Assembly (NCBI GenBank): GCA_030491005.1 | Contig: JAKZMJ010000001.1 | Span: forward strand, 186,001 to 250,000 | DNA length: 64,000 bases | Direction of reading: 5' to 3' | From: Sulfurospirillum sp. | GTDB taxonomy: Bacteria; Campylobacterota; Campylobacteria; Campylobacterales; Arcobacteraceae | Shown: in pieces, positions 25,925 through 35,008 of the stretch | How positions within the stretch are numbered: the stretch's first letter is position 1 | Layout: each line of letters opens with the position of its first letter | Made by a program: the position numbers and the translations under genes | The notes under the pieces: model-generated | Seen by the model: the letters and a program-made list of their open reading frames with translations, nothing else | Told to the model about the DNA's origin: nothing | Database searches by the model: none

Positions 25925-27508
25925 TTGAGTATTCATGGTAAAAATTTTATAGGAAACAAGCTTAGTGCTACTGGTGATAAAAGTAGTAAGATTTATGATA
26001 TAAACAGTGGAAATGCACTTGATGGTGATTTTTATCATGCTACAAGTTATGAGGTAAATACTGCGTTGCAATTAGCAAACAAAGCTTTTATTGTATATAA
26101 ACAAAAAACACAAAATCAAAGAGCAGATTTTTTAGATGCAATTGCAGATGAAATTATGAACTTAGGAGATGAGCTTATTCTTAGAACTATGAGTGAATCA
26201 AATCTTCCACGACCACGAATTGAAGGAGAGAGAGGCAGAACCATGGGTCAAATAAAGATGTTTGCTACATTATTGAGAGATGGCTCTTGGGTTGAAGCTT
26301 CTATAGATACTGCATTACCAAATAGAACTCCCTTAGCAAGAAATGATTTAAGAAAAATGTTACGACCTTTAGGAATAGTTAGTGTTTTTGAAGCAAGTAA
26401 TTTTCCTTTGGCTTTTGCTTGTGCAGGTGGAGATACTGCCTCAGCACTAGCAGCAGGTTGCCCTGTAATTGTAAAAGCACATAGTTCTCATAGTGGAACT
26501 TCTGAGCTAATTGCAAGTGCAATTATAAAAGCAGTAAAAAAATGTGATATGCCAAGTGGAACATTTTGTATGGTTCATGGTAGTGGTAGAAGTGTAGGGC
26601 AACAAATAGTAATGGATGAGAGGGTTAAAGCTGTAGGATTTACAGGTTCAACACAAGGGGGAATGAACTTATTTAATATTGCAAATAAAAGAAAAACTCC
26701 TATTCCTGTGTTTGCAGAAATGGGAAGTATTAATCCTTGTGTATTTTTACCTTCTTCTTTAGAAGATACTAAAAAATTAGCTTCCATGTATGCGTTTTCT
26801 ATTACTTTAGGAGTAGGGCAGTTTTGTACAAACCCAGGACTTATACTAGCTATTAAAGGTGCTAAATTAGAAGAATTTAAAAGTGATTTAAAAAAAGAGA
26901 TTGAAGCTTCAAGTCCAGCTATTATGCTTTCAAAAAGTATTCAAGAATCATATGAAGAAAATAAAAATAAAGCTATTGAACAAGATGGAATTATCTTGTT
27001 AGCCCAAGCAACACAAGAAAATACATCTTCTCAAGGTAGAGCTGTTTTTACAAGTGTTGATGCAGAAGTATTTATACAAAATAATAAACTTCAAGAAGAA
27101 GTTTTTGGACCTTATTGTTTATTAGTAGAATGTAAAGATATAAAAGAATTAAATGAAGCCATATCTTGTTTAGATGGACAATTAACAGCCACGGTTATGG
27201 GTTCAAATAGCGAAATTGTTGAACATATTAATCTAATATCTAATTTAGAGAACAAATGTGGAAGAATATTATTTAATTCTGTTCCAACTGGTGTTGAAGT
27301 ATGCCATTCTATGCAACACGGGGGTCCATTTCCAGCTTCAACTGATTCGCGATTTACTTCTGTTGGTACGGGCGCTATTAAAAGATTTGTTCGTCCTGTT
27401 TGTTTTCAAGACTGCCCAAGTGAGATTTTACCACAAGAGCTTAAAGATGAAAATCCTCTAAATATTTTTAGAATTCTAAACGGTGAGAATACAAAGAATA
27501 GCGTATGA
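25925..27508 (+). CDS. 2-oxoglutarate semialdehyde dehydrogenase (ALDH family)
   Basis: A 527-residue NAD(P)-dependent aldehyde dehydrogenase, the length typical of the long KGSA dehydrogenase group. Motifs: FEASNFPLAFACAGGDTASALAAG (coenzyme loop), FTGSTQGG, Glu in AEMGSINP and catalytic Cys in GVGQFCTNPG. It oxidises 2-oxoglutarate semialdehyde to 2-oxoglutarate, the last step of 4-hydroxyproline breakdown. Translation begins with TTG at 25925, with AGGA upstream at normal spacing; no in-frame ATG precedes the conserved region. Its stop overlaps the next start by 4 bases (ATGA). Confidence 0.87.
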   Translation: MSIHGKNFIGNKLSATGDKSSKIYDINSGNALDGDFYHATSYEVNTALQLANKAFIVYKQKTQNQRADFLDAIADEIMNLGDELILRTMSESNLPRPRIEGERGRTMGQIKMFATLLRDGSWVEASIDTALPNRTPLARNDLRKMLRPLGIVSVFEASNFPLAFACAGGDTASALAAGCPVIVKAHSSHSGTSELIASAIIKAVKKCDMPSGTFCMVHGSGRSVGQQIVMDERVKAVGFTGSTQGGMNLFNIANKRKTPIPVFAEMGSINPCVFLPSSLEDTKKLASMYAFSITLGVGQFCTNPGLILAIKGAKLEEFKSDLKKEIEASSPAIMLSKSIQESYEENKNKAIEQDGIILLAQATQENTSSQGRAVFTSVDAEVFIQNNKLQEEVFGPYCLLVECKDIKELNEAISCLDGQLTATVMGSNSEIVEHINLISNLENKCGRILFNSVPTGVEVCHSMQHGGPFPASTDSRFTSVGTGAIKRFVRPVCFQDCPSEILPQELKDENPLNIFRILNGENTKNSV

Positions 27509-28437
27509 ACTATATAGATGCTAAAACAATAAATGAAGTTTTAGATTATCCTTCATTAATAGAAGCTTTAAGACAAGCTTTTATTAGTGATATTAAAGTA
27601 CCACCAAGGCATCATCATGATTTTAAAAATCCAAAAGAAGGTATTGACTCTACTTTATTATTAATGCCTGCATGGGAAGAAAGTGAAGCATTAGGAGTTA
27701 AAATTGTAACAGTTAGTCCTAATAATGCTAAATACGATTTACCATCAATTCAAGGATTATATCTTTTATTTGATGCACAAAAAGGTGGTATTGAAGCTTT
27801 AATGGACGGAAAAGCATTAACAGCTAAACGAACAGCAGCAGCTTCTGCCTTAGCTAGTAGTTATTTATCAAGAAAAAATTCAAGCTCTATGCTTATGGTT
27901 GGAACTGGAGCTTTAAGTATAGAGTTAATAAAAGCACACTCATGTGTACGAAATATCAAAGATGTATATATATGGGGTAGAAATAAAAATAAAGCTTTAA
28001 AAATAGTAGAGAGCTTAAAAAATGATTTTAATATAAAAGCAGTTTCTAGTATAGAAGATGTTATTTCAAAGGTAGACATAATCTCTTGTGCTACATTAAG
28101 TGCTACACCTTTACTTTTTGGAAAAGATTTAAAAGCAGGTCAACATTTTGATTTAGTAGGTGCTTATAAACCTAATATGAGAGAAGCAAATGATGACTTA
28201 ATAAAAAAAGTTGATATTTTTATAGATACGCAAATGGCTACAAAAGAAACAGGAGATATTAAAATACCTTTAGATAAAGGCATTATAAGCTTAGAAGATA
28301 TTCAAGCTGATTTATTTGATTTGTGTAGAGGTTTACATAAAGGTAGACAAAATAGTGAACAAATTACATTATTTAAATCAGTTGGACATGGCTTAGAAGA
28401 TTTAGCAGCTGCTAAGTTAGTAAAAGCAAAGATATAA
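27505..28437 (+). CDS. Ornithine cyclodeaminase/mu-crystallin family protein, probable pyrroline-2-carboxylate reductase
   Basis: A 310-residue Rossmann-fold protein with the family's PPRHHHDF, GVKIVTVSPNN, LTAKRTAAASALASSYL, nucleotide-binding LMVGTGALS and HFDLVGAYKPNMREA. In hydroxyproline clusters, members of this family reduce 1-pyrroline-2-carboxylate to L-proline, the step after trans-3-hydroxyproline dehydratase (35009). A true ornithine cyclodeaminase is the alternative. Translationally coupled to the KGSA dehydrogenase. Confidence 0.82.
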   Translation: MNYIDAKTINEVLDYPSLIEALRQAFISDIKVPPRHHHDFKNPKEGIDSTLLLMPAWEESEALGVKIVTVSPNNAKYDLPSIQGLYLLFDAQKGGIEALMDGKALTAKRTAAASALASSYLSRKNSSSMLMVGTGALSIELIKAHSCVRNIKDVYIWGRNKNKALKIVESLKNDFNIKAVSSIEDVISKVDIISCATLSATPLLFGKDLKAGQHFDLVGAYKPNMREANDDLIKKVDIFIDTQMATKETGDIKIPLDKGIISLEDIQADLFDLCRGLHKGRQNSEQITLFKSVGHGLEDLAAAKLVKAKI

Positions 28438-28500
28438 ATAAACATATAACATATAACATATATAATTAGGCGAAGATGAAGATGAAGTTTAGGAGAAAAT

Positions 28501-29505
28501 ATGTCTTGTAAAACATTTTTTTGTGTAGATGCACATACTTGTGGTAATCCAGTTAGAGTAGTCGTTGGTGGTGCTCCTTTGTTAAAAGGTTCTAATATGA
28601 GTGAAAAAAGACAGCACTTTTTAAAAGAGTTCGATTGGATTAGAACAGGGCTTATGTTTGAACCACGAGGTCATGATATGATGAGTGGAACTATAATATT
28701 CCAACCATCAAGTGATGATTTTGATGTAAGTATATTATTTATAGAAACAAGTGGTTGTTTACCTATGTGTGGACATGGAACTATTGGAACAGTTACAGTG
28801 TTAATAGAAAAAGAGATAGTTAGCCCTAAAACAGAAGGAATACTTCGTATTGAAACACCAGCAGGATTAGTTATTGCAACATATAAAAGGGATGATAAAA
28901 ATAGAGTTAAATCTGTAAAAATAGTAAATGTTCCTTCTTTTTTACACTCAAGTAATCTTGAAGTTACATCATCTATTTTAGGAAAACTTAGAGTTGATGT
29001 AGCTTATGGTGGAAACTTTTATGCCATTGTTGATTACCAAGAAAATTTTTCTGGCATTCAAGATTTTACAGCTTCTCAATTAATTACAATGAGTAATGAA
29101 TTAAGAGATAAATTAAATAAACAATATTCTTTCGTCCACCCTTTAAATAAAACAATTTGTGGTTTAAGCCATATTGAATGGTCAGGAGATACTATTTCTA
29201 AAACATCAACTGCTAGAAATGCAGTTTTTTATGGAAGTAAAGCAATAGATAGATCACCTTGTGGCACAGGCACATCAGCTCGTATGGCACAGTGGTATAC
29301 AAAAGGAAAATTAAAAAAAGGTGATACTTTTATTCATGAAAGTTATATAGGTTCTATTTTTAAAGGTCTTATTGAAGATGAGGTAAAAATAGGAACTTAT
29401 GATGGAATTATTCCATCCATTGAGGGTTGGGCAAAAATTACAGGATTAAATACCATTACTATTGATGATGATGATCCTTATGCCCACGGTTTTGTAGTTG
29501 TATAA
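28501..29505 (+). CDS. 4-hydroxyproline 2-epimerase (proline racemase family)
   Basis: Cofactor-free epimerase of 334 residues. Both catalytic cysteines are present: Cys90 in LPMCGHGTIG and Cys254 in DRSPCGTGTSA. The Cys/Cys pair separates racemases and epimerases from the Cys/Thr dehydratases of the family, one of which is at 35009. In this setting it converts trans-4-hydroxy-L-proline to cis-4-hydroxy-D-proline, the substrate of the dehydrogenase at 29732. Proline racemase is less likely given the neighbours. RBS AGGAGAA. Confidence 0.9.
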   Translation: MSCKTFFCVDAHTCGNPVRVVVGGAPLLKGSNMSEKRQHFLKEFDWIRTGLMFEPRGHDMMSGTIIFQPSSDDFDVSILFIETSGCLPMCGHGTIGTVTVLIEKEIVSPKTEGILRIETPAGLVIATYKRDDKNRVKSVKIVNVPSFLHSSNLEVTSSILGKLRVDVAYGGNFYAIVDYQENFSGIQDFTASQLITMSNELRDKLNKQYSFVHPLNKTICGLSHIEWSGDTISKTSTARNAVFYGSKAIDRSPCGTGTSARMAQWYTKGKLKKGDTFIHESYIGSIFKGLIEDEVKIGTYDGIIPSIEGWAKITGLNTITIDDDDPYAHGFVVV

Positions 29506-29646
29506 GTTAAAATATAATTTTAGACATTTTGTTAAAATTAAAATATAACTTTTATATAACTTTAATATTATTTATGGAATAGTATTAAAGAAAAATTAGT
29601 ACTACTTTTTGTAATACTAATATTTATTTATAAAGAGAGTTAGAAT

Positions 29647-29739
29647 ATGAAACATAGTATACATATAAATTTACATACTAACTTAGAGATTAATTTTAAG
29701 ATTAACTCATACATTAATTACTTGGATTTTTATGAGTAA
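29647..29739 (+). CDS. Possible 30-residue leader ORF overlapping the dehydrogenase start
   Basis: ATG at 29647, preceded by AAAGAGAG, opens a 30-codon frame (starts MKHSIHINLHTN) that ends with TAA 3 bases inside the next gene, overlapping it by 8 bases. The dehydrogenase has no strong RBS of its own, so the small ORF could couple its translation. It resembles nothing I know and may be chance. Confidence 0.3.
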   Translation: MKHSIHINLHTNLEINFKINSYINYLDFYE

Positions 29740-30979
29740 AATCGCAATTATTGGTGGTGGTATTATTGGACTTTGTAGTGCTTATTATTTACATAAAAGT
29801 GGTCATGAAGTTTGTATTTTTGATTCAAATGAATTAGGAAAGCAGTGTTCATATGGAAATGCTGGTTTACTTGTACCTAGTCATTTTGAAACTCTAGCAA
29901 ATCCAAGTATTTTAAAAAAAGGTTTAATGTGGATGTTAAATCCTAATTCGCCATTTTTTTTAAAACCACGACTTGATATGGATTTATTAAAATGGATTAT
30001 AAAATTTAGTTCATTTTGTACGAATAAACATGTACAAAACAATCAACATTTTTTAAGAGATATAAACTTATATAGTTTGGATTTATATAAAGATTTATTA
30101 AATAATAGTGACTTAGATTTTACTTTAAATCAAAATGGTCTTCTAATGTTATGTCAAAAAGAATCTACTTTACAAGATGAAGAAAGAGCTGTGCAAAATG
30201 CAAATAAATTAGGTCTAAAGGCTAAAATATTAAATGTAGAAGAAATAAAAAAACTCGAACCAAATGCTTCTTTTAATGCTATAGGTGCTTCATATTTTAA
30301 AGATGACTCTACTATACAGCCTTATGATTTTATGAATAGTATTAAAAAATATTTATTAAAGAATAATGTTAAAATTTATGAAAATTGTAAAATACAAAAC
30401 TTTATTTTAAAAAATAATCAAATAAAATCTATAATAACAAATGAAAATGAAAAATATGAAGCAGATGAATTCGTTTTAAGTTCTGGAATTTTTTCTACTA
30501 AATTGGCGAATAAATTAAATTTAAATCTTTTAATGCAAGCAGGAAAAGGTTTTTCTTTTACCGTTCCTAAAAATGATGCTTTAAATTTTAAAACTCCTAT
30601 GATTTTAGTAGAACAAAAAATCGCAATTACTCCTTATGATTCTTATATAAGATTTGGTGGGACTATGATGATTTGTGGAAACGATTTATCAATAAATCAA
30701 AGAAGAATTAATAATATAAGAAAATATTCAAATAATTATATAAATAATTTAAATATACAACAAGAAGATATGAATGACTTATGGGCAGGTTTAAGACCTT
30801 GTTCACCTGATGGGCTTCCTTATATTGGAAAAGCAAAGATATCAAATCTAGTTGTTGCAAGTGGACATGCTATGATGGGGGTTTCACTAGGACCTGCAAG
30901 TGGAAAAATTGTAAGTGATTTAATAAATGAAAAGAAAACACAAATAAATATAAAAAGAATGACTTTATATAGATTTTAA
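29732..30979 (+). CDS. FAD-dependent D-amino-acid dehydrogenase (DadA-like), probable D-hydroxyproline dehydrogenase
   Basis: A 415-residue DAO-superfamily flavoprotein with the dinucleotide-binding IIGGGIIGLCSAYYL at the N-terminus and the C-terminal WAGLRPCSPDGLPYIG and ASGHAMMGVSLGPASGK typical of DadA. It feeds electrons to the respiratory chain. Within this island it is expected to oxidise cis-4-hydroxy-D-proline to 1-pyrroline-4-hydroxy-2-carboxylate; D-alanine or D-proline are alternatives. The 226-base gap before it carries only the small leader ORF. Confidence 0.85.
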   Translation: MSKIAIIGGGIIGLCSAYYLHKSGHEVCIFDSNELGKQCSYGNAGLLVPSHFETLANPSILKKGLMWMLNPNSPFFLKPRLDMDLLKWIIKFSSFCTNKHVQNNQHFLRDINLYSLDLYKDLLNNSDLDFTLNQNGLLMLCQKESTLQDEERAVQNANKLGLKAKILNVEEIKKLEPNASFNAIGASYFKDDSTIQPYDFMNSIKKYLLKNNVKIYENCKIQNFILKNNQIKSIITNENEKYEADEFVLSSGIFSTKLANKLNLNLLMQAGKGFSFTVPKNDALNFKTPMILVEQKIAITPYDSYIRFGGTMMICGNDLSINQRRINNIRKYSNNYINNLNIQQEDMNDLWAGLRPCSPDGLPYIGKAKISNLVVASGHAMMGVSLGPASGKIVSDLINEKKTQINIKRMTLYRF

Positions 30980-31101
30980 TATTATTTATATAAACTAAAA
31001 CAATAAAAATAAATTCAAATAAGGAGGGTTCAAAATAATAATAAACACATTAAAGATAAGAAGAAAATATAAACAAAAAAAATTTAAAATTGGAGAAACA
31101 A

Positions 31102-31923
31102 ATGAAAATGATTAAAAAATTAGCGTTTATAGCTGTAGCAATATTAGCTTTAGGTACAAGTGGTGCAAGTGCAGATAAGTTAGATAAAATACTTTCAAAA
31201 GGTAAAATAAGATGTGGTGTTGTTCTTGATTTCCCACCTATGGGATACAGAGATGCTAGAAATAAACCTGCTGGTTTTGATGTTGAGTATTGTAAAGATT
31301 TAGCAAAAGCTTTAGGTGTTAAATTAGAGCTTAAGTCTATGTCATTTGCACAAAGATTACCAGCACTTAATGCAGGAAAAGTTGATGTAGTTATTGGTTC
31401 AACATCTGATACTTTACAAAGAGCAAAATCAGCTGGTTTTACTATGCCTTATTTTGTATTTAAATTACAAGCTATGGTTAAAAAAGATTCTGGAATTAAT
31501 TCTTTTTCTGATTTAAAAGGTAAAAAAGTAACAGCAGCATTAAGTACAACTCCAGAAACTGAATTTTTAAAAAATTCTAAAAAAAATGGATGGAATTCTT
31601 CTAATTACTTTTCTTCAAAATCTGAAAATGATACTCACTTAGCACTTTTACAAGGTAAAGCAGATGCTATTATTACAACTGATACAACTATTGTTGAATT
31701 ATTAAAATTAGCTAAATATAAAAATTATAGAGCTGGTCCTTTTGTTCCTGGTTTTGATGACTTTGTATCAATCATTGTTAAAAGAACTGAATATGGAATG
31801 ATTAATTATATGAATTTATTTATTCATCAACAAGTAAGAACTGGTAGATATGCAGAACTTAATAAAATGTTTTATGGAAATAGTCCTGTTAGAAAACTAA
31901 CAATTGACGGAATTTATTATTAA
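31102..31923 (+). CDS. Polar amino acid ABC transporter, periplasmic substrate-binding protein
   Basis: The open frame starts with an upstream TTG at 31090, but ATG 31102 has GGAG at correct spacing and begins a good signal peptide (MKMIKKLAFIAVAILALGTSGASA). The 273-residue product is a family 3 binding protein: GKIRCGVVLDFPPMGYRD, PAGFDVEYCKDLAKALG, LNAGKVDVVIGSTSDT, LKGKKVTAALSTT, LLQGKADAIITTDT. The ligand is probably hydroxyproline or proline by context. A stem-loop without T-run follows it, probably raising its dosage relative to the permeases. Confidence 0.9.
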   Translation: MKMIKKLAFIAVAILALGTSGASADKLDKILSKGKIRCGVVLDFPPMGYRDARNKPAGFDVEYCKDLAKALGVKLELKSMSFAQRLPALNAGKVDVVIGSTSDTLQRAKSAGFTMPYFVFKLQAMVKKDSGINSFSDLKGKKVTAALSTTPETEFLKNSKKNGWNSSNYFSSKSENDTHLALLQGKADAIITTDTTIVELLKLAKYKNYRAGPFVPGFDDFVSIIVKRTEYGMINYMNLFIHQQVRTGRYAELNKMFYGNSPVRKLTIDGIYY

Positions 31924-31926
31924 ATT

Positions 31927-31956
31927 TGTATTCAAGGCTCTTAAGCCTTGAATACA
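31927..31956 (+). promoter_or_regulatory. Intercistronic stem-loop between binding protein and permease
   Basis: TGTATTCAAGGC (31927-31938) pairs perfectly with GCCTTGAATACA (31945-31956) around a 6-base loop. No T-run follows, so this looks like an mRNA-stabilising or partially attenuating hairpin, a common device for making more binding protein than permease. Confidence 0.65.
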
Positions 31957-31978
31957 TACAATAACATAAGGATTATAT

Positions 31979-32650
31979 ATGTTTGAGTTTGATTATACAT
32001 TTCACTGGATTACTGTTTGGAATGTTTTCCCTGAAATGTTAAGCGCAGCTGTTGTAACTATAGAAGTTGCAATTATATCTATGGTAGTTGGTTTATTTAT
32101 TGCTATTTTCTTATCATTAGGTAAAGATAGTAAGGTTGAATTATTTAGAACACCTAGTATTATGTGGATTGAAATTGCAAGAAATACACCTGCATTGTTC
32201 CAAATATATATGGCTTATTTTGGTTTAGGAGCATTTGGTATTCATTTAAGTCCTTATGTAGCAGTTATGTCCGCGTTAATTTTTAATAATGCAGGATATT
32301 TAGCTGAAACGCTAAGAGGAGGATTTGCATCAATACCCCATACTCAAATGGCATCGTCGAGATCTTTAGGAATGACAGCTTTTCAAACGTATAGGCATAT
32401 TATTCTGCCTCAAGTTTTTAAAATAGTTTATCATCCTATGACTAATCAAATGATTTGGTCAATTCTAATGACCTCACTTGGTACATTAGTTGGAATGTTA
32501 GAGCTAACAGGTAAAACTGATCAATTACAATCTTTATCTTTTAGAACATTTGAGTTTTATATGGTTGCAGCATTAATGTATTTTGTAATTGCAAAAGGTA
32601 TACTTTTATTATCAAAATTACTTGCATACAAAATATTTAAAGGAGATTAG
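31979..32650 (+). CDS. Polar amino acid ABC transporter permease 1
   Basis: A 223-residue inner-membrane permease of the HisMQ type with about five membrane segments. The EAA loop reads SSRSLGMTAFQTYRHIILPQVFKI, contacting the ATPase; TLRGGFASIPH precedes it, as usual. It is paired with the second permease 2 bases downstream. Confidence 0.92.
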   Translation: MFEFDYTFHWITVWNVFPEMLSAAVVTIEVAIISMVVGLFIAIFLSLGKDSKVELFRTPSIMWIEIARNTPALFQIYMAYFGLGAFGIHLSPYVAVMSALIFNNAGYLAETLRGGFASIPHTQMASSRSLGMTAFQTYRHIILPQVFKIVYHPMTNQMIWSILMTSLGTLVGMLELTGKTDQLQSLSFRTFEFYMVAALMYFVIAKGILLLSKLLAYKIFKGD

Positions 32651-32652
32651 TT

Positions 32653-33375
32653 ATGAATAAACGTATATTAAAATATATTATATATGGCTTGATTATAGCC
32701 TTTGCAGTATATAAAACCATAATTAGTATTCAAGCTTCAACTTTAACATATTATGATTTAGAATTTTTACTTGAAGGACTAGAGCGAACTATTTATATAT
32801 CTGTAGTATCTATATTATTTGGAACTATTTTTGGTATTATATTTGGTTGGTTAAAAGTTAATGTTGGTTTAGTTGGAAATATATTTATTGGTGGATTCTT
32901 AGATATTTTACGCTCCGTGCCTTTAATTATTCAATTAATATTATTTTATGCTTTTATGGGAATCTTAGAAATTGAGATCTCAGTTTTTTGGGTAGGTGCT
33001 ATTATATTATCAGCTTATACCTCTGCTTTTGTAACAGAAGTTGTGAGAGCTGGAATAGAAGCTGTTCCACAAACAACACGAAGAGCAGCACGATCTTTAG
33101 GTATGACTTATTGGCAAGATTACATATATATTGTGTTTCCTATAGGATTAAGAGCAGTTTTTCCTGCTTGGATTTCTATTGTATTATCTGTTATAAAAGA
33201 CTCAGCATTAGTTTCTGTTATTGGTTATTTAGAATTATTAAAAACAACTCAAGAATTAATTGCTAAGACACAAGAAGCACTTCTATTATTACTTGGAATT
33301 GGATTGTTCTATTTTATTATTTCTTATCCTATTTCATTATATGCCTCATATTTAGAAAGGAAATTAAAAGTATGA
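32653..33375 (+). CDS. Polar amino acid ABC transporter permease 2
   Basis: A 240-residue HisMQ-type permease with five or six membrane segments, LDILRSVPLIIQLILF and the EAA loop AARSLGMTYWQDYIYIVFPIGLR preceded by EVVRAGIEAVPQTT. It overlaps the ATPase gene by 4 bases (ATGA), so subunits are made in step. Confidence 0.93.
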   Translation: MNKRILKYIIYGLIIAFAVYKTIISIQASTLTYYDLEFLLEGLERTIYISVVSILFGTIFGIIFGWLKVNVGLVGNIFIGGFLDILRSVPLIIQLILFYAFMGILEIEISVFWVGAIILSAYTSAFVTEVVRAGIEAVPQTTRRAARSLGMTYWQDYIYIVFPIGLRAVFPAWISIVLSVIKDSALVSVIGYLELLKTTQELIAKTQEALLLLLGIGLFYFIISYPISLYASYLERKLKV

Positions 33376-34097
33376 TTGAATTAAAAAAAGTACATAAATC
33401 ATTTGGAGATTTAGAAGTATTAAAAGGTATTGATTTAACAGTTAAAAAAGGTGAAGTTCTTTCAGTTATTGGTGGAAGTGGTTCTGGTAAATCTACTATG
33501 TTGTATTGTATTAATGCAATTGAAAAGATTCAAAAAGGTGAAGTTTTAGTTGATGGAATATCAGTTCATGCAAAAGAAACAAACATCAATACTTTAAGAC
33601 AAAAAATAGGTATGGTTTTTCAACAATGGAATTCTTTTCCTCATTTAACAGTTTTAGAAAATGCTGCTTTAAGTCCTCGCATTGTTTTAGGAAAAAGTAG
33701 AGCTGAAGCTGAGAAAATAGCAAAAGAACAATTAGACCACGTTGGACTTGGCGATAAGTTTTATGAATATCCTACAAGAATGTCAGGAGGGCAACAACAA
33801 CGCTTGGCAATTGCACGAGCATTAGCAATGGAGCCTGAGTATATGTTGTTTGATGAAATTACATCAGCATTAGATCCTGAGTTAGTTGGAGAAGTACTTG
33901 ATACTTTAAGACTTTTAAGAAAAGAAGGAATGACGATGATTTGTGTTACTCATGAAATAGCATTTGCAAGAGAAGTATCTGATAATGTAGCATTTTTTCA
34001 TCAAGGTATTATAGAAGAAATTGGACCTCCTTCACAAGTGATTTCAAATCCACAAAAAGAAAGAACTAAACAGTTTTTATCTAAAGTTTTAAATTGA
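33372..34097 (+). CDS. Polar amino acid ABC transporter ATPase
   Basis: A 241-residue GlnQ/HisP-type ATPase: Walker A GGSGSGKST, Q-loop VFQQWNSFPHL, signature MSGGQQQRLAIARAL, Walker B YMLFDEITSALDPE and switch His in VTHEIAFAREV. The Walker B follow-on is DEITS where DEPTS is common, a tolerated variant. Completes the four-gene uptake system. Confidence 0.95.
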   Translation: MIELKKVHKSFGDLEVLKGIDLTVKKGEVLSVIGGSGSGKSTMLYCINAIEKIQKGEVLVDGISVHAKETNINTLRQKIGMVFQQWNSFPHLTVLENAALSPRIVLGKSRAEAEKIAKEQLDHVGLGDKFYEYPTRMSGGQQQRLAIARALAMEPEYMLFDEITSALDPELVGEVLDTLRLLRKEGMTMICVTHEIAFAREVSDNVAFFHQGIIEEIGPPSQVISNPQKERTKQFLSKVLN

Positions 34098-34101
34098 TTT
34101 T

Positions 34102-34986
34102 ATGAATAAACTTATAAATAATAAAATTTTTATACTAAGTAGTGTTTTATTTGTAGTGCTATTATGGTCGGGAAATTTTATATTTATTAAGTTTGTTTTA
34201 GAAGAATTCAATGTATATACTGCTTTATTTTATAGATTATTACTTGTAAGTATAGTTTTAATACCTTTTGTTTCAAGACCAAATAAGCATGATTTATTAA
34301 TATTGCTTTTAATAACAATAGTATTGGTCCCTGGTCATTATGGTTTATTGTTTTTAGCTTTAAGCCAAACTTCAAGCGTGGGTGCTGTATCCGTTATCAT
34401 ACAATTATCAATTCCATTTTCTGTGATATTATCTTGGTTTGTATTTAAAGACTATATGAATAAAATGCGTTTACTTGGTCTTAGTATAGCGTTTATTGGT
34501 ATAATTATATTGTTTTATGAACCTTCTATGTTTGATAATCTAAAAGCTTTAGCTATTGCTTTAGTATCTGCTTTTTGCTTAGGTTCATATTTTATTTTAG
34601 TTAAAAAAATAAAGACTTTAAGTGCTTTTGGTATTATTGCTTATACTTCATTATGTGGTTTACCTTTTTTGTATCTTTTAATGCTTTATAATGGTGAAAA
34701 TATTTATTCATTTTTTATAGTGACATCACAAATAGCATGGAGTGGATTTTTTTATACAGTAATAGCAGGTAGTATTTTAGGTCATGGTATTTGGGCTTGG
34801 TTAGTTAAATATCAAGATATATCTTTTATATCACCTTTTTTATTATTAGTTCCTGTTTTGGCCGTTTTTTTAAGTGCTATAGTGTTTAATGAAATTATTA
34901 CATTTTATTTTTTACTTGTATCTTTTATTATAATATTTGGAATTTTTTTAGTTTTTATGTCGATGAAAACTAAAAAAATCAAATAA
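34102..34986 (+). CDS. EamA/DMT-family transporter
   Basis: A 294-residue protein with ten hydrophobic segments in two EamA repeats (WSGNFIFIKFVLEEFNVYTALFYRLLL; LALSQTSSVGAVSVIIQLSIPFSVILSWFVF; ILGHGIWAWLVKYQDISFISPFLLLVPVLAVFLSAIVFNE). It lies in the hydroxyproline operon between the ATPase and the dehydratase, so it may move a pathway intermediate or excess proline outwards. The substrate is unknown. Confidence 0.87.
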   Translation: MNKLINNKIFILSSVLFVVLLWSGNFIFIKFVLEEFNVYTALFYRLLLVSIVLIPFVSRPNKHDLLILLLITIVLVPGHYGLLFLALSQTSSVGAVSVIIQLSIPFSVILSWFVFKDYMNKMRLLGLSIAFIGIIILFYEPSMFDNLKALAIALVSAFCLGSYFILVKKIKTLSAFGIIAYTSLCGLPFLYLLMLYNGENIYSFFIVTSQIAWSGFFYTVIAGSILGHGIWAWLVKYQDISFISPFLLLVPVLAVFLSAIVFNEIITFYFLLVSFIIIFGIFLVFMSMKTKKIK

Positions 34987-35008
34987 TGTATTTTAGGAGT
35001 AAATAAAA

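Noticed and set aside
28445-28470. Short AACATAT-like tandem repeat before the epimerase gene
   Set aside because: Three AT-only units of about 8 bases in an AT-rich spacer; too short and simple to call an operator or microsatellite.
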